A DNA stretch of 64,000 nt, from NCBI GenBank assembly GCA_023101885.1, contig JALPQD010000006.1, positions 15,586,085-15,650,084 on the forward strand. Reading direction: 5' to 3'. The translations under genes and the position numbers were made by a program. Of the stretch, positions 48,837 through 59,902 are shown one piece after another; position 1 is the first letter of the stretch; every line of letters starts with the position of its first letter. This DNA comes from Typhlomys cinereus. Its lineage: Eukaryota > Chordata > Mammalia > Rodentia > Platacanthomyidae. The notes beneath the pieces are model-generated. The model did not search any database and was not told where the DNA came from. It saw only the letters and a list, made by a program, of their open reading frames with translations.

Positions 48837-48974
48837 GTATATAAATTTACAATTTGAAGAATATTTTCTAAATTTTTCCCTGGCTTAACCAACATTACTA
48901 GAAAGATGAGAACCATGTTTTCTTGTAAAGTATCTCTTGTATTTGAATTTAAGAATGCATTTTTAGAATCAACC

Positions 48975-49440
48975 TCATGACAAGGGATAACAAAAACTGG
49001 CAAGAAATTAGAGAACCAAAAGTCTGTCTACATTGTGGGAATGTAGATGGTTTGTAATCTTCAAAATATACTTAGCATGGTATATAGTTTTCACCTCTTA
49101 TTATAAAAATTATTGTCTCAAAAGATCTCGGAGCAGTGTTCATTGTGCCATGGGTCAAAATATCCAAAATATGAAAACAGCCCATGTGTCTTTTGATGGA
49201 TTAATGGATGAATATATGACATACATGTGTATATTGTGTAAACAATAATGAAATAGTATTCAACCTTAAAAATAAGGATATTTTGGTATTCATTGCATTA
49301 TGCTGCATGAAATAAACTAGAAAAAGTTAAATCACAATGAGATTATTTCCATATAATTTTAAAATATGAAATTAAATGTCTTATTCACAAAGGTAGAACA
49401 GAGAAGCAGGCCAAAAGCACAGTGCATACTTGTGCTTTGA
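48975..49440 (+). mobile_element. Old L1 fragment (3' end)
   Basis: TTGTGGGAATGTAGATGGTT, CAAAATATCCAAAATATGAA, CAGCCCATGTGTCTTTTGAT and AATAGTATTCAACCTTAAAA follow L1 ORF2-end order. It lies close to the minus-strand L1 but in opposite orientation, so the two are separate insertions. Confidence 0.7.
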
Positions 49441-50404
49441 AGTCTTAGGAATCTGGTGTGCAGCCTGGTGTCAGTAGTTAGCAATACAATATTGTATAGT
49501 TCTCATATGCGAAGAGAGTGAATCAATGTACAGTCGCTCAGAGAAAGATAGTTATATGACTGAAAGATGTACTGAATATGAATCATTTTACAATGCACAC
49601 ATATATAAAATTATATAGTTCACATTAAATTTATGATCTTATATGTCAATTATATATTGACAGAGCTGAAAATTTAAAAATATCTTTTATATTGAGAATC
49701 ATGTTAAGGGATTTAAGGGAGCTAGATACAGAATCTCAAATAATCTCTTATGTCTCATATAAACTCTGCAAGTCCCTCTGGTTCCTCATGAAGAATAAGC
49801 ACACTGACTTGTGCTTTTCATTAAAAATGGGATATATGGATTATTCAAGGCACAAAAGTAAAACATCCAGGCTTCCTAGGATAGATTAAGACCATGTAGA
49901 GGCAAGTGTGGGTGTTAGCTTTCTTACTGCCTTCTTATTATCTGTATGCCCTTCCTTCAATTCCTCCTCTTGTGTTTACAGTGGCTACTTTGTTGATTTT
50001 CTTTACACTTATGGTGTATAGATGCATGCTTTAAAATTCAACAGACTACAAGTGATCTTTAGTGAAAATTCCCCTTACTAGATACTGAGGAAATATCTGC
50101 TTCTCTCACAATCATTGGCTTTCTTTTTGTAATCAGTCAATGCAATCTTGGAGTTGGGTAGCATCTTAGATACAAAAAGGTGAGCTCATGTACAGAAAAA
50201 AGTTATATTGAATTTGCCTAGCTAGACAGCAAACTATTTTTCTTCTGTTTTCTGTTCTTTATCAAAGAAGATTCTTACCTTGGCTGCTATACATATAAAA
50301 GTTGTTGATTATAATTATGATTTATATTTATATATATAATTTATAATGTCATTTACTAAAACAAGACAGTAAATATGCCAATTCACATGTAATTTAGCAC
50401 TTGC
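49441..50404. other. Unique AT-rich intergenic sequence
   Basis: Nothing recognised. Confidence 0.5.
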
Positions 50405-50420
50405 AAAAGTATATTTCTAG
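50405..50420. repeat. Target-site duplication, left copy
   Basis: AAAAGTATATTTCTAG, repeated exactly at 50722-50737. Confidence 0.95.
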
Positions 50421-50630
50421 GGGCTGGAGAGGTGGCTCAGGGGTTAAGCCTCTGTCTTGCAGGCAGAAGGTCCTGAGTTTGGATCCTAGACCCCACCTAT
50501 AGACGCCGGGCGGAAGCGGGGGCGGCCTGCGTTTCTGGTCCTGGTAGGGCGGAGTCTGTGAATCCTGGGGCAGAGTAAACAAGGCCGAGGTGGAGAAGTC
50601 CATGGTGGTTCCTGAATTCGTCCGTGGTTC

Positions 50631-50675
<45 letters not shown>

Positions 50676-50721
50676 ACACATGCATACATGCACAATTGAA
50701 TACATAATAAAAAATTTAAAA
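50421..50721 (+). mobile_element. Young B2-superfamily SINE, (CA)n-tailed, perfect TSD
   Basis: Same subfamily as 8.7 and 33.1 kb: GGGCTGGAGAGGTGGCTCAG head, GTCCTGAGTTTGGATCC B-box region, CpG-rich body (GACGCCGGGCGGAAGCGGGG), (CA)n at 50634-50673, CAATTGAATA and an A-rich tail. The 16-bp TSD is perfect. Frames on the minus strand (50394-50705) are SINE antisense. Confidence 0.96.
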
Positions 50722-50737
50722 AAAAGTATATTTCTAG

Positions 50738-51134
50738 GAAAGTTACATTGAAGTTAGTGTATATCCAAAGAATTTATGCATTTATGATGTGTATAAACAC
50801 TGCCAAGTCACTTTTTGTTGAATTTGACCAACATAGTCCAATGCATCTATGATGGTATTGTTTGTTCATATTTTTTCCAGTAAGTTTCCAAAAACACTCT
50901 TGAAAACAATATGTGATAGATATATGATCAAGGTTCTTAAATGAAATAAGATTTTGTTTTCAGCATAAATAGTAAGTAGTAAAGTCATCCTATAATTATG
51001 ACTTATGGGAAAAGAAAGATACATACATAAATGGAAGACTGAGGAACTTCAAAAACAAAGAAGCAAACTTCTAAACCTACAGTTTTAGCTAAAAATGAAC
51101 AAGTTTCCTATATGGATGAATAGATGGATGGTGG
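50738..51134. other. Unique intergenic sequence
   Basis: Nothing recognised. Confidence 0.5.
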
Positions 51135-51219
51135 GTGGATTGAAATTTCAAATTATAGACAGATTGATAGGCAGAAAGAAAGAGAAATAGATGGTAGATT
51201 GATAATGAGAGAGATAGAT

Positions 51220-51281
<62 letters not shown>

Positions 51282-51297
51282 TGATACATAGATAGAA
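51135..51297. repeat. (GATA)n(GACA)n microsatellite
   Basis: Degenerate GATG/GATA units, then a clean GATA array (about 51220-51263) passing into GACA units (51264-51280). Unlike the 5.6-kb array I see no SINE body next to it. Confidence 0.95.
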
Positions 51298-52118
51298 TTT
51301 TAAGACGGTCCAACAACAATTTTCCTTTCAGTAGAGAAGGAAAGGAAGTGTTTCACCAAAAGAAATGCATAAGAATGTGGCAAATAAAACATGACAAAAA
51401 GCATAATAAGTTCAGAAAAGCATCCAGGGAAATAACCTAATGGCATAAGAGTCTGTTGTTTTTTCCATGAATGGATAATTTGTATCTTGGCACAACTGTG
51501 GCAGCATTCTTGGTTATGATAACAAACATTGCTTCACAGCAGTGAGAAAGACAGGCCATAATGCTGCAGAAATGAAATTGTGAAGCTTCCATGGGGTGCT
51601 GACAGTGAATGCTAAGAATCCCATTCTGATCTCGGAGGAAGAAAAGCTGTGTGGAAGAAGAGATCTAAAAGACATGAGATTAATTGCATAGAAAGGGAGA
51701 TTGGATGAGATGTAATAACAAGGAAGACATGGGTTGCTCAAAATGAGAGGCAGAGGAGATGTGAGAAATCATAAGAAACTGATGAGTCTAGAAAATAGAA
51801 AACTTACCGTACAAGAAAGGGTCACCAAACTCTTCTCATAGTGGTGGTATCTCAGGAGGAGCTAGAGGCTCCTCTGAGGTGAAGAGAGGATGAGTGTGGA
51901 AGGCAGAAGATCTGCTGATCAAAGTGTCATAGAAACTGAGCCTATGTCAGAGACTGCCTTCCCAAAGCTTTCGTCTTGAAGATGGGAAAAGCTATATCCA
52001 CAAAAGGAAAGTATTTGCTATTGTCCTTTATCTATATTTTGGTAACACTGGCGCTAAACTCCAGGAATGTGATTTTAATCTAGAGTGGTGTACACTAGTA
52101 ATCACATCTTTGATTATT
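51298..52118. other. Unique intergenic sequence
   Basis: Nothing recognised. Confidence 0.5.
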
Positions 52119-52131
52119 TGTTTGTTTGTTT

Positions 52132-52174
<43 letters not shown>

Positions 52175-52330
52175 ATACACCATACACGCTTGCTTGTGGA
52201 GGCCAATTGAATACTTTCAGGTGTCAGTTTCCTCTTTCTACCTTGCTAGTTCCTGGACTTGAATTCAGATGATCGACTCTGTATTCGAGCATCTATTCCT
52301 TCTTAATTTCCTCACTACCACAGTAGCAAT
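52119..52330 (-). mobile_element. B3-like SINE remnant with (TTTG)n and (TG)n tail, antisense
   Basis: (TTTG)n at 52119-52131 and (GT)n at 52131-52172, then TTGTGGAGGCCAATTGAATA, CTTTCAGGTGTCAGTTTCCT and GGACTTGAATTCAGATGATC in the order of antisense B3. The tRNA head is badly decayed. Confidence 0.6.
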
Positions 52331-53482
52331 CAGTTTTTACTGCCACACTATAGTCTCGCTTTTTCAGTGGCCTTCAGAAAGCACTAGGAGAGAACTGGGT
52401 TCCTGTAGACCAGGGTTCACCCATCAAACAGACAATAAAACTTAGACACTTCCCCTCAGTTGTTTGGATCAGGGCTTTATCACAGCCATGAAGTTATACA
52501 AGTAAGACAAGTGGCCATCTGTGCAGGCACCTAACCCTCTGCATACCACTGGCTCATCTGCACCCCTCGGTGTGCAGAATTCCACATGCAAGTCAATTGT
52601 TCTAAGCGCTACTACAGATATTCAGCTTAGAGACAGTTGGGTGTTGAATATCAAGTATACCCACCGACACTCACATGCTGAAAGGTGTAGCTCTGTCTTT
52701 AGAGATTCTAGAAACTTTGGAAGAAGAGGTTATGCCCTTTCGGATTTTATACTTATAAGGCCTCCACTCTGTGATTATTAAGTACAATGGGGTGACCTGC
52801 CTCTTCCTCTACACGTTTCTGCTACAAAGGAGTTCTTTCCAAGTTTATGGGGACAAGAAACCATATATAGCCATCTGAAACCATGATCCAAAATAAATAA
52901 ATCCTGCCATTCAATAGTTTTCTTAGGTATCTTGATAACAGCTATGTAATATTCTACAAGAATATTCTATGAGAAAGCTCGTTGACTAATTAGATACTTT
53001 AAAGAATGCAACTTGATAAGTGGTCTTTTCAATACTAATTCATAGTTTCCATTTCCATCACCTTCTTTTCTTGACATTGCTGTCAGTTTAAGCTGGCCCA
53101 AGAGGAGTGACTTTTACTATTTGCAGTTTCTCTGTTGTTTAATCAAATGGGTGGAATCAAGGTTGGCTGCTCTGAACTGCATCAGAGGAGGGATTCTTAA
53201 AGGGTAGAAATGTCAGCCTGTCTATGGGGAGCTATTTCACTGCCAGCTGGAGCTGCTAGAACACTCTTAATTACCATTTTGTATTTTAAACGTCTTATCC
53301 AATGTGATTTCTTAACACAAAAGGTAAAGTAAATAAGTTCAAGTAAACAAAAAGGAAAAAAAAAACATAGAGTACAATTTTTCTTTGGACTTAACCTTAT
53401 ACATGAAGCCTAGGCGAGTTTTTCTTAACTACTTTAGTAATAGAGCTCACTATTCAATGCAACAAACATATTTGTGTTTTTG

Positions 53483-53484
<2 letters not shown>
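52331..53484. other. Unique intergenic sequence
   Basis: Nothing recognised. An 86-codon plus frame at 52521-52781 has no recognisable domain. Confidence 0.5.
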
Positions 53485-53523
<39 letters not shown>

Positions 53524-53645
53524 GTATACGTGTGCATGTGTTCATGCTGCAGGTATTGTGCTTTTGTGGACTGTGTGAGCACATGTGTATATGTGTATTT
53601 GAGTGTATATATAGGCTTAGGGTGTGTATATGTGGTATACATTTA

Positions 53646-53682
<37 letters not shown>

Positions 53683-53693
53683 TCTGTGTGTAT
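53485..53693. repeat. TG-rich tract with two (TG)n arrays
   Basis: Uninterrupted (TG)n at about 53485-53521 and 53649-53681, joined by TG/TA-rich sequence. Frames of 77-116 codons on both strands (Cys-Val or His-Thr repeats) are repeat translation. Confidence 0.95.
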
Positions 53694-53701
53694 TTGTATG
53701 G

Positions 53702-54039
53702 TATCATGGTTTGAATGAGAGGTGTTTTCCCTTTGTTCAGATTCTTACTTGGGAAGGTCATGTCACTTTTATGAGATGGAGCCTTGCTGGAGGAAGGCAA
53801 GTCAGAGAGATTGAGGCCTTCAAGTTTTGGTGGCCCAACCCTATTTAGCAGTATGCATTTCCCTATATCTGTGATGACTGCTGTAACCTGAAACTGCCTT
53901 CCAAATTTTGCTTTGAGATTCCATCATAATGGATTATATCTCCCTTATGGAACTGTGAGTCAAATAAGTCTCTTTTCTCCCTTTCTGACTAAGTATGAGT
54001 AGTTTTCTTACAGCAACAAAGAACAGAAACTACAGCATG
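53702..54039 (+). mobile_element. URR1-like non-autonomous hAT element
   Basis: Starts TATCATGGTTTGAATGAGAG and shares ATGGAGCCTTGCTGGAGGAA and ATGGAACTGTGAGTCAAATA with the 27.8-kb copy. It ends near CAGCAACAAAGAACAGAAAC followed by TACAGCATG. Flanks TTGTATGG (53694-53701) and TTGTATGA (54040-54047) agree at 7 of 8 bases. Confidence 0.6.
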
Positions 54040-54047
54040 TTGTATGA

Positions 54048-54131
54048 GTGTGGAGTGCATGTGCATGTGTGGGGTTGTGTCTCTCTCTGTGTGTATATGT
54101 GGTATTTATGTGTGTATGTGGTGCACTGTCA

Positions 54132-54164
<33 letters not shown>

Positions 54165-54192
54165 TGAAAGAGAGAGAGAGAAAGAGAGAGTG
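54048..54192. repeat. TG-rich then (GA)n repeat
   Basis: TG/CA-rich sequence, (TG)n at 54133-54150, then (GA)n to 54192. It continues the TG-rich tract on the other side of the hAT-like element. Confidence 0.9.
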
Positions 54193-54286
54193 AATGGATA
54201 TACCTATTTTGTATGTACACCTCTCTGCATGCAGAAAAATACCAAAGGCTACAATCAAGAGTCTTCCTTCATTGTTCTTCACATTT

Positions 54287-54412
54287 TTTTTTTTGAGACA
54301 TGGTCTCTCTTTGGACCTGGAGGCCTCTGTTTGACTGGTCAGTGAGTCTGCTTGTCTCCACTTCCCAGCTCTGGTATTACAGCTGCATGCCACCATGCCT
54401 GGCTATTACATG
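54287..54412 (-). mobile_element. B1-like (7SL-derived) SINE, antisense
   Basis: A T run (54286-54295), GAGACATGGTCTCTC, CCACTTCCCAGCTCTGGTAT then TACAGCTGCATGCCACCATG and CCTGGC: the B1 head and tail read backwards, with an internal region unlike standard murid B1. Confidence 0.6.
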
Positions 54413-55064
54413 ACTGATGGGGATATTTACTATTCTCACCACACTCCAAAAGAAAGCTTATGAGAAAAGAGATTTCAATGGCATTTAAGTGGGGTATAAT
54501 ATTAAAGAAATGCAATATTCAGAGGAAGTGGGAGAGAGGTTGTTACTGATATTCCTGTATACCTAATATCCACCCCAAAGAACATTCACCCAACAATTGT
54601 AGTTTTGGATATCACCACCACAGGCTTTCATTTCTCTCAGAAATGTGTGTGTGAATCTTTATGATCAGGTAGAAAAGTAGATTTATTAGTGCTTTTTAAA
54701 ACTTTTCCTTAGACAAAAAATGAAATTAATTGCTCAATGTTCCACATTTGATTCCAAATGGTTTCAAATTGTTCTCAAAAATGAAGTTCTCTTTTAAAAG
54801 TCTTTTGGTGACATTCTATACAGTGGGCACTGGATTTCGGTGATACAAATTTAAGAGGCTCTTAACAGTTGTCTGAGCTAATTCAGTATGGTGAAAATAT
54901 AGATATAGCTTCCACACACTACCTTTTCTAAAGGGTACAACTTAATGAAATGTAAGAATTCTGTTTAGGATGAAAAAAAGATCTCAACTATTTTATATTA
55001 TATTCTCATTCCAAAAACAAAAGAAAGGAAGAACATTATCATTTACCTATCATTTTGCACTCAC
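54413..55064. other. Unique intergenic sequence
   Basis: Nothing recognised. Confidence 0.5.
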
Positions 55065-55260
55065 TTTGAATAAGTATTTTTGGTAATAAACTATGTATCA
55101 AGTAGAATAAGTATTGGGTATGCAGTAGTGATGAATATACAAGTTACCTCCTCCTCTGAGCTCACACTGATCAAAGTCACAACCATGAATATACAAACGT
55201 AGACTATAACAGAAAAGTGCTATAAAACTCTAGTATGTCACAAAAGTACAAAATGGAGGA
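55065..55260 (-). mobile_element. L2-like LINE remnant, antisense
   Basis: AATAAGTATTTTTGGTAATA, ACTATGTATCAAGTAGAATA, GGGTATGCAGTAGTGATGAA, ACCTCCTCCTCTGAGCTCAC and GTGCTATAAAACTC follow the antisense L2 3' end over about 190 bases. Confidence 0.5.
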
Positions 55261-56224
55261 ACAAACCAAGTTGAAGAATTAAAGAATTATCCTGTAAAAT
55301 AATCTGAGATTCACTCATGAGCTTTGAAAATTTCATGTTATTATCCCATTTTATAGCAGATAGCACTGAGACAGTGTAACTGCATACTACATGCATGTGG
55401 CATAAGGAATATTTTCCTATCAAATCCTTAAGTGTATGCTTCTTCCACCGACCACTCTCTCTGACAATATTTTGAAGAGTCCAGTAAGTCACACTGTACA
55501 GCTCCTATATGTAAAACACATCACCTTTTCAATGCTGTCTAATGTAGACCATTTGCGCCAAGGATAATCCAGTATCTGCCAATGTTGTTTTGGCCAAGTA
55601 CCTATTGTTTAATTGATACAAATCTTATTTTTCCTCTCCCAGAAATCATCTTTCATGGAACAGATAGATCCCTCAGGAATCATCAAGTTGAGCTAAGGTG
55701 GATTGTGTTACTCAGGCAGGTTTTAAACAGATTCTTTGGCCAACTTTGCTTTATCATTCACTCTCAGGGACTGCGGTCATTATTTGGTACAAGAAATTCT
55801 GGCACTGTTTTCTAAGTGAATTTATATTCCTAGCATCAAGAGCATTTCAATAAAACATATACATGCTGCATATGTTCCCTTCAATTTTAAATATTTATTA
55901 GGTATCTGTGAATGAACTGCTGCATTGACCCAAGTCTCTTCACAAAACATGATTGCATCTAAGATCCAAACAATAATCAATATGAAATGCTTTTGATTTC
56001 AACAACACAAAGTACTAAATGATTCCAATGATGATAAAAATCCTATCTGGTTTCTTATACAAGTGAGCGTTTCAACCCAACAAGTAGGGCATGGAGAAAG
56101 AACAGAACCTATGATAATAGGATAAAAATATGTCAAAGCAGCTGGCATTGTAAAAGCCCAGAGGCACACTTGCAAAGGAGTGGCAGCACCTGACTAAATC
56201 ATTTGCAAGAAGAAAAGATTGCCA
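55261..56224. other. Unique intergenic sequence
   Basis: Nothing recognised. Confidence 0.5.
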
Positions 56225-56405
56225 CCATTATGGTGGCTAATCTTGAAATTCCAATACTTGGCTGGCTAAGGCAAAGGTTTTCCATGAGTTTGAAACAAGC
56301 CCAAGTAATATAGGCAGTTACTTGCCATCCTGGCACTTGAGAGGCTGAGACAAAAGAATTGCTGCAAGTTAAAAGGCAGTGTGGGCTGCAGTAGAAGGCT
56401 TAAGA
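56225..56405 (+). mobile_element. B1-like SINE dimer, diverged
   Basis: Two consecutive B1-like halves: GGTGGCTAATCTTGAAATTC to ATGAGTTTGAAACAAGCCC, then CATCCTGGCACTTGAGAGGC to ATTGCTGCAAGTTAAAAGGC. Both follow the 'cagcact…gaggctgag…gagttcaaggcc' pattern. Confidence 0.5.
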
Positions 56406-56495
56406 GAAAGAGGAGGAGAAGAAGAAGAAAGATGAGGAAAAGGAGGAGGAGGAGGAGGGGGAAGGGAAGAAGGAGGAGGAGGAGGAGGAGATGAG
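56406..56495. repeat. Purine-rich (GAA/GGA)n tract
   Basis: About 85 bases of A and G, mostly GGAGGA and GAAGAA, directly after the B1-like dimer and probably its expanded tail. The 84-codon Leu-rich minus frame is repeat translation. Confidence 0.92.
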
Positions 56496-56524
56496 GGAAT
56501 TTAAAACAAGCTCTGAGCAAGGTT

Positions 56525-56815
56525 ATGGGAGACTGTCTAACTGATGTGGGGAGAGTCAGCCCACAGCGAGCAGAACCATTCCCTTGGAGGTGGTGACATT
56601 AACAGAGTTGGTTTAGTGTTTTTTGCGTCCTGACAATTCCTGTGGATATGTTGTTTCTAGTTTGCTCAGCTCCTAACATTGGTATGAACTCTCCAGCCAT
56701 ATGCATGAATATAACCAAGAGTTATCAAAAACTGGAATAAACCCCTGCTTATCTAATCTCTTTGGGCCCTGTATTCATTCAGTAACAGAAAGATGAAACT
56801 AACAAATCTGCAATT
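56525..56815 (+). mobile_element. hAT-like element remnant
   Basis: GGGGAGAGTCAGCCCACAGC near the start, then AAAACTGGAATAAACCCCTG and TCAGTAACAGAAAGATGAAA at the end, resembling the rodent hAT-like elements elsewhere in the window. No TSD found. Confidence 0.4.
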
Positions 56816-56819
56816 TCAT

Positions 56820-56955
56820 AATATCATTTTTCTTTATAGCTGAATATTATTCCTTTGTGCAGATGTGCAACATTTTCCTCACCCATTCATTCATTGATGG
56901 ATATTTAGGCTGATTCTATTTCTTAGTTATTGTGAAAACAGCCTCAGTAAATAAT
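56820..56955 (-). mobile_element. Old L1 fragment, antisense
   Basis: TTTCTTTATAGCTGAATATT, CAACATTTTCCTCACCCATT, CATTGATGGATATTTAGGCT and TTAGTTATTGTGAAAACAGC match the antisense L1 ORF2 end seen in better condition at 47455-47580. Confidence 0.65.
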
Positions 56956-57189
56956 TCTAAACCCCTGGTCATGCAGACAGCCCTAATGAACTCACTGTGG
57001 TGAAAAAAGAACAAGACAAGATTGTAGGAAAGGGATTTGTAGGGAGGATGTCTTAGCAGGAGGGGGAAGGTAGTGAGAGACACTGTGGGTGAGAACAATT
57101 AGAATACACTATCAATGTGTTTGATTGTCAAAGAACAAATTTAATTAATAATGAAACTAAACTAATAGAAGAAGAAAGTGAAATGGTTA
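56956..57189. other. Unique intergenic sequence
   Basis: Nothing recognised. Confidence 0.5.
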
Positions 57190-57620
57190 ATATGTTTCTT
57201 GGAGAGAAACTACAATTCTCATACTGTGGGGTGGCAAATTGTAAAAAAGAAAAAAAATTCTGAAAACCCGTTAACATTGTCTAATAAAAGAAAATACACT
57301 GCACCATGTGATCCTAAATTCTATTCATATGTTCTAAATAAATAGGTGTATAAAAAGGAGACACTAACAAAAGAATGTCTATTGTGCTTATCATAGCTGC
57401 AATGTTGTGCTGCTCCTCTGAACACCAAGAGCATTTTTTAAATATGTCGTGTAAGAATTTCAATGGCATTTTACTGGAAACCAATGAACTGTCCCATACG
57501 TACCACAATGTTTATGAGTCTTGTCAACACAACATTGAGCAAAACAAGATGCACACAAAAGAATAGAATAGGCACCATTCTGTTCCATTCAGACAAAGCT
57601 GAGAAACAGGTCAATGTACT
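57190..57620 (+). mobile_element. Old L1 3'-end fragment
   Basis: GTTAATATGTTTCTTGGAG and ATTCATATGTTCTAAATAAA then AGAATGTCTATTGTGCTTAT with CATAGCTGCAATG resemble degraded L1 ORF2-end sequence; AACATTGAGCAAAACAAGAT follows. The match is weak. Confidence 0.4.
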
Positions 57621-58013
57621 ATGTTGTCAGCTGTCTGAACTGAGTGTTTGAGGGAGCAACTGATGTGCTGGTCAAGTCCAAATTTGGGGCTCTAAGTGGC
57701 TATTGTATGGATGAGCTTTTTTTTTTTTTTTAATGAACTTCCCAAGCCACAGTTTGTATACTTCATTTCTTAAATGTATTTTCTAACTCGGCATTTTTTC
57801 CAAATTCAAAAGATATCTGTGATATGAAAAGCGATTATGACAAGGTAAAGAAAATGAAGACAGGAACCAAGAATGAAGCAAGAGAGATGGTTAAGAGTCC
57901 ATGTGGTGCTTTCAGCTGCCCAACGTAATCTGGCACTTCAGTCTTGCAAGACCCATAAATCACAAGATCCAGAAATCACTCATGGGACAAATAAGGCAAA
58001 CAAACATACACCA
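57621..58013. other. Unique sequence with T15; possible SINE scrap
   Basis: T run at 57718-57732. AAGAGAGATGGTTAAGAG near 57878 resembles part of a B2 head, but the rest does not follow. Confidence 0.35.
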
Positions 58014-58031
58014 CAGACAGACAGACAGACA

Positions 58032-58084
<53 letters not shown>
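58014..58084. repeat. (ACAG)n(CA)n microsatellite
   Basis: Five ACAG units then about 25 CA units. Thr/His frames across it are repeat translation. Confidence 0.97.
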
Positions 58085-58086
<2 letters not shown>

Positions 58087-59644
58087 CATCCATTCAATTA
58101 ATCTTCCTGGCTTCCAGTCTTTGTCTGTTTATGTAACTTTCTTTGCTGAAAGGTTTCACAAAAGGACAAAGAAATGATTGGACTGCTGGCAGACGCTTTA
58201 AATATTTGTTCTGCTAAACTATGTGCTGTCATGTCCTGCCAGTGTCACTCTTCATTATAATAAACACAAGGATAGCCTTTGTTATAAAAACATTCTGGAT
58301 GTGTATTTTTCAAAGTTGAAGACCCGCACCTATAAGGCTATCCTTCTAGTCTGGCCTTGTTTTACATGTCAATTGCAAATACATTCACAAGAAAATGACC
58401 AATAAATATTTTATAACACAGGCAAAGGTAAAAAGAATGAAATTTAGAATTTAATAAAACTTGATAGGGAAATGAGCAGCCTGAATTCCATTGGAAGCTA
58501 TTTTTCTTTTGCACTGGCTATGACTGTCTTCTATGGACTATTTAGATTCAGTGCAAATGAACTAGTATAATTGAGCTGTGTTTGAGATGGACAAGAGGAT
58601 GGAAGAACGTTGTAGAATCCCTACAACGAAATCATAGTTGTCAGCAGGAACAAAAGACACGGTCATAAGAAATGAAGAAAGACCACTGCCAGTACCTTAT
58701 CACTGAGAAGATGAGGTTAACAGAAGTTTTTCACTCCATGAAGCAGCCACATACCTTCATTGTGGAGAGAGGGGTCTTTCTTTTGAGTCATCCTTCCCAT
58801 ACTGAATCTACTTTCACTATATAAATGCAGAACCATTAATATAGCAGGTTTGATATGCAGGGTAAGACTAAAGTGCTAAGGAAATAATTTATTTTTTTCT
58901 GAAATCAGAAGACAATTTATGCTGAATCAGAAAGGTCCCTTGCTGTGCATAGTTCTCGTAAGCTCATAGCATTTTCAATTCAAGACAATGTTCATTCAGG
59001 ATGGATATTATGAGAAAGTAGTAATGTTACAGGTAAAACCAAATTCACAGAGAATATTGAAATATTTAGAATCTTGGTTTATTGAATATCTTATAATTTA
59101 TAATACATCCACATACACATAATGGTGAGAGCCATGATCTGTGAAATAAGAAACAAATGGGGGCTTCCGCCTAATTAAATCTAGCTTATTTTAAGACACT
59201 TGTTCTATTACTGTACCCCTGTTCTCAATTTGGCATAGAGAACCCACCCTAGTCTTCCTCCATTCCACTTTTCCAATACTAAATGTTTTAATCAATTGTT
59301 TTGATTTAAAGACTTCCAGCAGGGCTGCATACCAGCTGAGAAAACATAATAAGCATGACAGGATCAACCATGTGTGCACCTGATATTATGTTGTAGATAA
59401 TCATAATAATTTGGACTCCAAAACAATTGTGTTCTTTTTAGGATTGGATGCAGTTTAGGAATCACCGATTGCTACTCCACTCTTTTTTTCTTTGAAGGAT
59501 TTGTTTGCCTCACAGAATATACCAGAATATCAGTGAAGAAAGGAAAGTGAAATCAAATAAGAAAAGGTGCTATTTATTTGAATGTTATGATTTTCTAAAT
59601 GTCAGGAATCTTTACTATTTCTGTTTCTTGTATGATTAAAGTTG
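58085..59644. other. Unique AT-rich intergenic sequence
   Basis: Nothing recognised. Confidence 0.5.
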
Positions 59645-59756
59645 AAAGAAAGAAGAAAGGAAGGAAGGAAGGAAGGAAGAAAGGAAGGAAGGAAGGAAGG
59701 AAGGAAGGAAGGAAGGAAGGAAGGAAGGAAGGAAGGAAGGAAGGAAGGAAGGGAAG
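59645..59756. repeat. (GGAA)n tetranucleotide array
   Basis: About 25 GGAA units with one AGAA interruption near 59678. Lys/Glu/Gly/Arg frames (59599-59878) are repeat translation. GGAA arrays can act as ETS-factor binding platforms in some contexts; no evidence for that here. Confidence 0.96.
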
Positions 59757-59902
59757 ACAAAAAGACAAAAGAAGAAAAAAAAAGTTTTCCTGGCCCCCTT
59801 TTGCTGAACTTGTATTTAGTAAAATTTCTCTTTCCTATAAGGAGAAAATATCAGAAGAAAAAGCTAGGTAAATTATGAATCATTCATTTGCTTTCTAAAC
59901 AT

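Noticed and set aside
53485..54192. CRISPR-like or minisatellite array
   Set aside because: Only dinucleotide runs, no constant repeat with unique spacers; the DNA is mammalian.
57873..58136. SINE ending in the (ACAG)n(CA)n array
   Set aside because: Only a short head-like word matches; the body does not follow any family and no TSD is visible.
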